Assembly: GCA_023376005.1 (NCBI GenBank) | Contig: CM042151.1 | Coordinates: forward strand, 80,014,917 to 80,078,916 | From: Doryteuthis pealeii | Taxonomy: Eukaryota; Mollusca; Cephalopoda; Myopsida; Loliginidae | Length of the DNA stretch: 64,000 nucleotides | Direction of reading: 5' to 3' | Shown: positions 57,060-64,000 of the stretch, in pieces | Layout of the letters: the number at the start of each line of letters is the position of its first letter | How positions within the stretch are numbered: position 1 is the stretch's first letter | The notes under the pieces: model-generated | What the model saw: only the letters and a program-made list of their open reading frames with translations | The model's database searches: none | What the model was told of the DNA's origin: nothing | Program-made: the position numbers and the translations under genes

Positions 57060-57400
57060 CATTAGCACCAAAGTCAAGATGCTACTGTCCCGTATGTATG
57101 CGACAGGTGCCCGGATGATAGCTGCGAGGATTCCAGTGCCTGGGATTGGCTTGAAAGTCTCGTGTGTGGGGCGAAGACGCCCGGATTTTAAGGGGAAACG
57201 GTAGTATAAATAGAAGTGGGGTGACGGCAGGAAGCGAGTGGCGATTTTTGGCTGCTAAAACTTTTGACGATGACATTGTTGTAGACAAAATTGTTGAGAA
57301 GGCGTTTGACACGCTTCTTTTTGCCCCCCCCCCTCAACAAGAAACTGTTGAGTCGAATATTTATTTCCCCCCCCTCTATTTTTTTTCCTTCTAGAATAAT
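57060..57400 (+). promoter_or_regulatory. CpG-rich block with TATA box
   Basis: This is a rare GC/CpG-richer patch. GGTAGTATAAATAGAAGTG holds a near-perfect TATA box (TATAAATA at about 57,205) on the plus strand, with a 76-codon frame beginning upstream at 57,164 and another on the opposite strand. It could be a core promoter for an unseen plus-strand transcript or an LTR. Poly-C runs follow at 57,325 and 57,366. Confidence 0.3.
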
Positions 57401-57879
57401 GCAAGTATATTCTTAGTTTATAGTTAAAGTCTTTTGAGAATTACCTCACAATTTCACATTGGTGTTTTTCTGATAAATTCAATTAATAAAATTAAATAAA
57501 TCAAATGTAATTTAATATAACAACAAATATTGGTCCAAAATCATATCCCTTTTCCAAACAGAAGAATAAAGAAAAAAGTATAACCCAATTATTACGCTTT
57601 GGCGATTCCATATATTTGCTGGGAATATTTTTTTCTATCTTCAAAACTTAAGGATCTATATTACATTCATTTTTCTTGTTATTTTAACTGAATATTTTTT
57701 AGTTTTTTTCATTTTTTATTAAAAATAAATTGCATATGTAATATCATTTTTCTTTTTTAATGATGCTCATTATGTTACTACTCTTCGAGTTAGACAAAAA
57801 TTTGATCTTAAATAACTGATTTAATTAAACATGAATTATGAATTCTGCGAAAAAATGTCATAATATTATTTTTTAATTG

Positions 57880-58400
57880 AATTGCCAAGAAAAAGAAAAG
57901 TTTTTTTTCAAAGAAATCTACTGATATAATTATTCAGACACTTATCATTATAAAAAAAAAATAAATTAAAAACCGTTTTTTATCAATTAATTTTTTCAGA
58001 TTTCATAAAATGAAATGCCCCCCCCCCCCATTTCATTTTATGAAGATAAAAAACGGGGGCTCATACAAAATATTTCCCCTAATATATTTGAAAAAAAAAA
58101 AAACTGTTTTAAACATAATTTCATCAACAGGTGAATAATTACCGAAATTTCCGTAAAAATTTGACTCTTAATTAATTTTTCATAGAATTTTTTAAAAAGC
58201 CTCTAGTCGTAAGTTGTTTTTATGTTACGTTAAATTTTAATTGATTTAATGGTGCGAAAATGTAAACATTGTTTTCGTTCATAATTTTCATTTCCGTAAA
58301 CTATGAGTTTAAAAAAAAAAATATTCTTCTTTTGAATGGTCCAAAAATTTTGAAAATGATATTAACTTTTAAATTTCATTATGTTAAATTTGGCTAGTTT
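57880..58400. repeat. Long AT-rich repeat, paralogous to 12,420-13,090
   Basis: Same-orientation copy of the 12.4-kb segment. It also forms a striking hairpin: TTCATAAAATGAAATG then 13 C then CATTTCATTTTATGAA at about 58,001-58,045. Confidence 0.5.
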
Positions 58401-58554
58401 CATTATGTTAAATATGGGGCTGGGGGATAAATTTGACACGTCAAATTGGGGTCCCTAAAGTACTACATTCATATAACTTTTCATCATAACATTTTTCCAG
58501 AGAAATATTTTAGATAATTACGTACTTATTTACTACTCTTAGCTAAGTCGTAGC

Positions 58555-58645
58555 ACAAAGCCAAAAGTATGAGGGACCCAGTGAGAAATCGAACTCACAA
58601 GTAACGGTCTGCACACCCAACTCGCTAACCATTTACAAGCAAAGC
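58555..58645 (-). mobile_element. tRNA-like sequence (SINE head or tRNA pseudogene)
   Basis: Minus strand: GGTTAGCGAGTTGGGTGTGC (A-box) then GAGTTCGATTTCTCACTGGG (B-box GTTCGATTTC). Spacing is tRNA-like but the acceptor stem does not pair well; not called as a functional tRNA. Confidence 0.4.
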
Positions 58646-58910
58646 GTATGACGAGGGGACAAAATATGGTAATCACCGTTTCTCGTTCAGTAAAAAAATG
58701 ATTTTAATTGCCTAAGAAGGTCTTTAGAATTTCAAAATCGAAAACGTCGAAAAATAATGCACGTTTAAATAATTTTCATATTCATTCAAAAATAAAATAT
58801 TTCAAAAAAAAAAAAGAAAATAATTCTACCTTAAAAATCGAACCAACCAAACAGGATTTTTTTAAGTGAAGTAAATATCGGATTGTAAGGAAAGAAAAAC
58901 TTCAAGTTAC

Positions 58911-58960
58911 ACTCACCTTTTTTCTATCTTCTTTTGTCTGCTTTATCATTCTTGAGAAAT
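58911..58960 (-). promoter_or_regulatory. Candidate splice donor of a 5' exon (module 4, ZNF-C)
   Basis: On the minus strand AAAGCAGACAAAAGAAGATA then AAAAAG|GTGAGT, with the donor at 58,911-58,916. It is about 2.1 kb upstream of the candidate acceptor at 56,856 and 2.8 kb upstream of ZNF-C. AACAAGGGAGATAATCAG at 59,065 lies just upstream. Confidence 0.4.
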
Positions 58961-59160
58961 TTTAATATTTGACGAAAAATAAAAATAAAACGAAGTAAAC
59001 GTTTTCTATAATTGTAGACCACGTTAAAGTATTTACGCAATCAACTAAAAATTCTTAAAAACAATGAACAAGGGAGATAATCAGTAGTTCTCAATTCTTA
59101 GTTCATGACATTTAGACCCCTCTCTCCCAAAACGAACACACACACACACAAATATACACA

Positions 59161-59410
59161 GGTAATCCTTAACTTGTTCCTTGTAAATTCCTACCATAAA
59201 ATAAACTGAACCCTCATTTTATGTCCGTGTTTTTGCAATGAATGTTTTATTTTTCTTGCACCCGTTATTTTACAATACTGAATATATTTTCTTTATTTAA
59301 AAACATTTATTGCAAACATATTTAAAACATTTATTGCAAAACACGAACATAAAATGAGGGTTCAGTTTATTTTATAGTAGGAATCTATGAGGAACAAGTT
59401 GAAGATTACC
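59161..59410. mobile_element. 250-bp fold-back element
   Basis: The two halves are near-perfect inverted copies over about 90 bp: GGTAATCCTTAACTTGTTCC..ATAAACTGAACCCTCATTTT..GTGTTTTTGCAATGAATGTTT versus the complement of AAACATTTATTGCAAA..AAAATGAGGGTTCAGTTTAT..GATTACC. A short AT-rich centre holds a direct repeat of AACATTTATTGCAAA. A stem this long classifies it as a fold-back MITE. Confidence 0.8.
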
Positions 59411-59797
59411 CACATACACTCACACACTTTTTTTCTTTTTCATGTTTAATAAATCTGTGTTTTTTTTAGACTTTAATAATATATAGTAACACTAAAAGAG
59501 GTTTTGATTATATAGTATTCCACAAGAAATAACAAGACCTAGTACATTTGTTTGAGAATAACTTTTTGTAAAAAAAAATGACTAGTGTATCAAAGCCTTG
59601 GAGTACACATTTATATGCAATTCTGTAATGAAAATTTATATTCCTTCATATCTCCATCTCCAATACTAAAAATGTAATCAGGTATGAACACCAATAAACA
59701 TATAAGGTTGATAAAATTAAGATATTAGGAATTATTAATTACCAAACTCTATAGCAGTAAAACTCTGCAACCAAAAATAAAATTGCAACAGCCTTTG

Positions 59798-59801
<4 letters not shown>

Positions 59802-59854
<53 letters not shown>

Positions 59855-59858
59855 TTGG

Positions 59859-59938
<80 letters not shown>
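59802..59938. repeat. Compound (AT)n-(AC)n-(AT)n microsatellite
   Basis: (AT)n at 59,802-59,850, CTTTGGAA interruption, (AC)n at 59,861-59,901, (AT)n to 59,938. Confidence 0.9.
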
Positions 59939-59942
<4 letters not shown>

Positions 59943-60023
59943 ACTGTTCCTATTTAGTCAGAATCATTTGTTTGCACAGGTAGTGTAAGAAACCTGATAT
60001 CAAAATGCTTTGATTAAGCATTA

Positions 60024-60282
60024 AGTAAGTAAAGTAGTCGGGGTGGCCTAAAGTCGGTATCAGCCAGTCAGTGAGGGAGTCTATCCCCTTTTCAATACCG
60101 CTAGACCAAGGAGATTGTTTTTTAGCATCTGAGGTGAAGCGCCAGACCTACCATCAGCTCCTTACTTTACCGCACAGATCTCTGTGCTACTCATACGCTG
60201 AGTTGGCGAGGACTGGTATTGAACTAGGAACCTTGTGGTTTCTATCCAAACCCTCTACCGACTGAGCTAACCTGGCCCCTTA
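60024..60282 (-). mobile_element. SINE family A, full length
   Basis: Head GGGGCCAGGTTAGCTCAGTC (A-box), B-box GTTCAATACC, then CTCGCCAACTCAGCGTATGA, body CTACCTCAGATGC-like and GGTCTAGCGGTATTG, ending GATACCGACTTTAGGCCACC with a TTTAC/TTACTTACT tail. The 64-codon ORF here is antisense to it. Confidence 0.75.
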
Positions 60283-60299
60283 TGATTAAGCATTAAATG

Positions 60300-60610
60300 A
60301 TATGAAAAGGGTTGATATGCTGTAAAACAAAGCTAGATGGGAACTACTCAAGGATGTTGTCTTGAACAAATCCTGGAAGCAGCAGCAGCTATATGACCAC
60401 TTATCTCCAATCATGCAAACCATCCAACTAAGATGAACACTGGCCACTACTGGAGAAGTAAGGACAAACTCATATGTGATGTTCTCCTTTGGACTTTTAT
60501 ACATACACACCAGTGTTGGCCAATCAGCAAAAACTTACATACAGCAGTTATGTATGGATTCTGAATGCTGTGTTGAGGACTTGGCAGGAGTGATTACTGA
60601 GAGTGACATA

Positions 60611-60659
<49 letters not shown>

Positions 60660-60660
60660 A
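60300..60660 (+). pseudogene. Non-LTR retrotransposon C-terminal fragment
   Basis: Plus-strand frames read KLDGNYSRMLS, then NKSWKQQQLYDHLSPIMQT, then YIHTSVGQSAKTYIQQLC and CCVEDLAGVITESD. This matches the order typical of the post-RT region of a common animal non-LTR family (LDGNYTRMLR, NKSWKQHPTKQQLYGHLPPI, KTYIQQLCADTGC-EDL). Frameshifts and stops break it, and a (GA)n run (60,613-60,655) has invaded the end. Confidence 0.65.
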
Positions 60661-61534
60661 AGGTATATCAAGCACAAAACCCCATTGGTTCTTTCGGCTG
60701 GATCTTTCCACTTAAAAAGTAACACTCGCTCATCTGTTGACTCGAAAACTTAAGTCCAACCATTTCTCACCACTTTAAAAGACGTTCTTTTCCACAGAAC
60801 TCGCCTCAGCATTTATCTTCTCTGCAGCCAAACCATTTCAGACAACAGGGATGACAGGAATCATACCACTCACAATCAGGAGGTTGCGCTGTGACTGCTT
60901 GTCTTCGTAGTCAAATGGATTAGAGTTTGCATCGGGCTAGACGTCTCCTACATATGCTGCACACCACTCGTTATCTTTTTGAATGACCATGCTGGTCATT
61001 TCTGCTACAAGAGGGAGAGGAGAGCCAAGAGAAATCATGCTGTCAACACGACTTGATGATGATGATGGTTATTTAGAGCTATAATAATCTTTAAATGATT
61101 ACTATTAGTTAATGGAAGCCATATATGGAAGCTTGCATTGTGCAGGAAATAGACTAGAGGCAAATTCAAATTGGAGACATGGCTGTTTGCATTTCACTTC
61201 CCAATAATTACATTGAGGTTGGATATTCAGCAGAGTGTTGCATAATGGAAATAATATGTGAAATAACAGAATTTACAATAGGTACAAGATAAGGTGAGGA
61301 GAGGAGATGGACACACACGAGGTGGATTTAACAATGATTTATTACAAACTGATTAATTTGTTACAAGGGTTAAAAAAGAGCGGGAACAAACCTTGGGCGG
61401 AAGTGGGCAGAGTCTGAGCTCCTGCTGATGTCACATCAAATATATTTATTAATAGAAATATGAACTTAAAAAAATAAAAAATCGTAACAGAGAAAGGCAT
61501 TAATCCATGTGTTTTTCTCTCAGCTATGGATAAC
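60661..61534. other. Spacer, no gene recognised
   Basis: Mixed-composition sequence that may include 3' sequence of the non-LTR fragment (to about 60,900). A segment at 61,290-61,445 with ACAATGATTTATTACAAAC and a GC-richer flank is possibly an LTR-like remnant in reverse; not supported further. Confidence 0.35.
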
Positions 61535-62155
61535 TAGAAGTTTGGTTTGGTTTGTTGGGTTTTAAGGCATGTCAACCCTTGTTGGGTTATTTTATGCTAA
61601 AGATATTTTGTACTATTCATTCTTGATGGGTATTCAAAATCTTTTTTTAAAGTCAATTTTTCTTAACACATTTTTAAAAAATTTATTTTTCTATTTAACC
61701 CATAGATGGGACCCTAACAGGTACTACCACTCCCGGTCAGAGTGGACCAGGGAGCAATGGTGATGAAGGGGAACTCCACACTCTTCAGTTCTTCAAAATT
61801 GGAACTTCACCATTAGATGCAGTTTAACGTCATACCCAGAACACTAAGCCACCACCTTCTAGCATATATATGATAGAAAGTTTGGGGGACTGCCATAAGG
61901 GTAGAGGGGTTGGGACAGTCATATAGGTGCTAGGGCTTGACATGAGCTGCACATTGATCGAAAAGAGCCTCTCCAGCCGCCTGTCTAGCCTAAATAAGGG
62001 CCAAAGTGGAGTGTTGCATGACATGGACTGCTCAGCTGCCAAGAATTTGTCTTAAGCACCATGGGTTGCCAACCATAACTAACAGGTGGCCTCATTGGGG
62101 GGGGGATTTTACCCCTCTGCAGAGGTGCAGTTGGTATATTCTTATGCCCCAGTTG
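61535..62155 (-). repeat. Repeat C, long inverted copy
   Basis: Near full-length copy in reverse of 46,577-47,180: CCCATAGATGGGACCCTAAC, GAGCAATGGTGATGAAGGGG, CTAAATAAGGGCCAAAGTGG and GAGGTGCAGTTGGTATATTC. Comparison of the two gives the unit boundaries. Confidence 0.65.
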
Positions 62156-62364
62156 AGATATTTTAATTTTAATTTTATTCTAATCACCACAGATAATCAA
62201 CTTTTGTTAATTAAAAATTAACTAAAAAATATTACTAACCTCTATAACACCAACTCCCTAATTGCCATGTCCTTCTCCACTCTGGGATATCCACCCAGGG
62301 CTTCTGGCATAAAAATAGCTAAAAATATAAAATGTTGAAATTTTTTATTTAGCAGATTTATTGG

Positions 62365-62750
62365 CAATAGGGTAATTCCATGTCAAATCATCCAGGCCAT
62401 GTCACCCACCCCCTTCAATTTTTCTGAAGTTTTGTCCAGGTGTGGATTATGTTAATGTTAGACAATCCCCAAAATTTGAGCTTCCAATTCCAAAAATTGG
62501 TGGAGTTATATTGATTTTTAGCTCTCCAAATATGGGAGGGTCACAAAAGCATTTTTTCCCAAGGAATAAACCAATTTTAAGTTATTGCTGATTTCTGATT
62601 TTTTTTTTATAACAAGATCAATATCTCGATGTGGCACTACATCTATGACAAAATTTTTAGAATTGAAAGCTCAAAATTTTGGGATTGTCTAATGTTAATA
62701 TAGTCCACGCCTGGACAAAATTTCAGAAAAATTAAAGGGGGTGGTTGACA
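62365..62750. repeat. Repeat F, direct and inverted copies
   Basis: Copy 2 (62,370-62,560) matches 49,855-50,070. An inverted part (62,640-62,745: CTCAAAATTTTGGGATTGTC, CACGCCTGGACAAAATTTC) lies 80 bp further, making an imperfect fold-back. Confidence 0.55.
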
Positions 62751-62824
62751 GTTTAATAAAAAATATAAAATATAAAATGACAGTTTAATAAAAAAAAAAT
62801 TAAAAATTAAAAAAAAGAAAAAAG

Positions 62825-63035
62825 TAAAATCAATAGAGTGGCCCATTCTTAGTACCAAACAGACAACGAGGTAGTCTATTCCGTTTTCACTAGTGCTAGA
62901 CCAGGGAAATTGTTTTTGCATTTGGGGTAGAGTGCCACATCTACCCTCAGCACTCCACTTTACCACACAGATCCAAGCTGTGCTACTCATGTGCTAAGTA
63001 TCGAACCTAGAACCTTATGGTTCCAAGATGCAAAA
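62825..63035 (-). mobile_element. SINE family A, 5'-truncated
   Basis: Body TGGATCTGTGTGGTAAAGTG, TCTAGCACTAGTG and GTACTAAGAATGGGCCAC-type tail; B-box AGGTTCGATAC remains but the A-box half is lost at about 63,030. The poly-A/AAATTAAAA stretch at 62,755-62,825 adjoins it. The 115-codon ORF at 62,643-62,990 is not a gene. Confidence 0.6.
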
Positions 63036-63347
63036 AAGTAGACTACAAGAAATGACTACACAAAAAACTTAGAATGAATGCAATTCCCTAACCTATTGTT
63101 ATGAAATAGCCCTAGACATATTGACATGCTGTTGAAATTAATTGATCAGCTTAAAAAAATCACTTGTTATAATCAAATTTATTACATACAGGGCTCAGGT
63201 TCACTACAACTCATCAAAGTCTCATGTATAGTACATAGAATAATGTACTAATGTCAGGAACATGAATAGCGTACAGTAATATTATACATGTATGTGTGCA
63301 CGTGCGTGCATACCTGTGAGTAGAGGGGTATCAGGTATAGTTTTGTT

Positions 63348-63660
63348 GAATTACAGGAAGCATGGAGGTTTTGAAAGAGGCAGTGTTTCGGCAGCCTACA
63401 ATGGATGCAGGCAGTTTATTCCATGCCTCAGCAACTCTAAGCATGAAAAAATGTATCCAAAAGTTATGTGAGCTATGTTGTTTTCTGACTTTTTAGGACA
63501 TGCCTGCATGTGCTAGAAACATGTAGATCAAAAGGTGCTCAAGGTTGCTGTTGGTAAGATGATTAATGACCTTAAAGATCAAATCCATTATAGCAATAGT
63601 CTTTGTGATCCAGTATTTGACCTCTGTTTCATCACGTTTGGTAAAAAGAAAGATATTATT
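63348..63660 (-). pseudogene. Non-LTR reverse transcriptase C-terminal fragment (second family)
   Basis: One continuous minus-strand frame: FLFTKRDETEVKYWITKTI, then one in-frame TAA (AGMS*KVRK), then HNFWIHFFMLRVAEAWNKL, PASIVGCRNTASFKTSML and a stop at about 63,350. NFF-x-RV-x-x-WN-x-LP-x-x-(V/I)V and the SFK ending are the signature of the C-terminus of many CR1/Jockey-like non-LTR reverse transcriptases. It is a different family from the 33.3, 51.8 and 60.4 kb fragments. Confidence 0.65.
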
Positions 63661-63729
63661 GAAGTAAGTCAGTTAGACAGTCAACAATCGGTTTGAGCAA
63701 TGTGACTGGCCAAGCCTAACTGCACCAGT

Positions 63730-64000
63730 GTCAAGACAACTAGTATTTATGGGAATTCAGAACAGTCCACCCATGCATTTGGGTGAGTCCATTCCCTGAG
63801 TCCTGATTGGCTGCTTGGTTTGTAGGGCCCTCTGAGGCTCCATAAATCCTGCCACTTTTCAGTGGTCATTACGGCATCTCAGAATCGTATTTGGTTACGA
63901 CTGTTTACCGTCTCGTCTTGCCAATACGACAGTAATTGGACTTAGTATTCTACATCTCCCCTTCCTCCCCCCTCTCCCATTGCGCAAGCGTATTGGCCTT
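63730..64000. other. Mixed-GC terminal segment, possible promoter or LTR
   Basis: GC-richer than its surroundings. Contains CTGATTGGCTGCTTGG (an inverted CCAAT box), CTCCATAAATCC and pyrimidine-rich CTCCCCTTCCTCCCCCCTCT. No ORF. The window ends inside it. Confidence 0.2.

Noticed and set aside
62643..62990. 115-codon minus-strand ORF
   Set aside because: Spans a poly-A/AT tract (Phe/Leu-rich translation), part of repeat F and a SINE; no gene-like signal.

Overview
The window is eukaryotic, AT-rich nuclear DNA: genes are split by introns, protein-coding density is very low, and most of the sequence is transposon remnants, tRNA-derived SINEs, inverted-repeat (MITE-like) elements and microsatellites. 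A recurrent AGGGAGATAA-type motif in non-coding DNA, abundant C2H2 zinc-finger genes and the mix of SINEs and non-LTR fragments suggest a lophotrochozoan, most likely a mollusc. That assignment is inference from general knowledge and no species is claimed.

Genes: the only convincing protein-coding loci are C2H2 zinc-finger (ZNF) genes, all on the minus strand: a badly decayed one (about 8.43-9.58 kb), ZNF-A (39.02-40.52 kb, many fingers, several frame breaks), ZNF-B (47.69-49.22 kb, broken and split by a 572-bp hAT-like element) and ZNF-C (55.40-56.10 kb, eight intact fingers in one open frame). Three of the four finger exons begin after a good splice-acceptor consensus. A loosely similar module carrying a minus-strand splice-donor consensus lies upstream of three of them (13.9, 45.0 and 58.9 kb), with a fourth at 1.8 kb. 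This looks like a head-to-tail array of ZNF genes with a 5' exon several kb away from the finger exon. The likely products are nuclear DNA-binding proteins; no effector domain such as KRAB or BTB is visible.

Dominant structure: about 14.32-39.24 kb is a giant inverted repeat. Two arms of about 12.4 kb (14,320-26,733 and 26,796-39,235) face each other across a 62-bp spacer. Every element in the left arm (ZNF-A 3' end, LTR-like units, repeat C, tandem repeats, a non-LTR RT fragment, a mariner fragment, inverted-repeat elements, a SINE, repeat D) reappears in reverse order and orientation in the right arm. The arms differ mainly by single-base indels, which resembles raw long-read error. A fold-back read or misassembly is therefore a serious alternative to a real genomic palindrome. 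A run of 10 N lies in the left arm.

Layout: 0-8.4 kb repeats and AT-rich spacer; 8.4-9.6 kb ZNF pseudogene; 9.6-14.3 kb LTR-like sequence, one unassigned ORF, a MITE, a SINE and a 5' module; 14.3-39.2 kb palindrome; 39.0-40.5 kb ZNF-A; 40.5-47.6 kb spacer, SINEs, a 5' module and repeat C; 47.7-49.2 kb ZNF-B with hAT insertion; 49.2-55.4 kb SINEs, a non-LTR fragment, a MITE and a hAT-like remnant; 55.4-56.1 kb ZNF-C; 56.1-64 kb a 5' module, a fold-back element, microsatellites, SINEs, repeat C and non-LTR fragments. No CRISPR, operon, rRNA or clearly functional tRNA is present.
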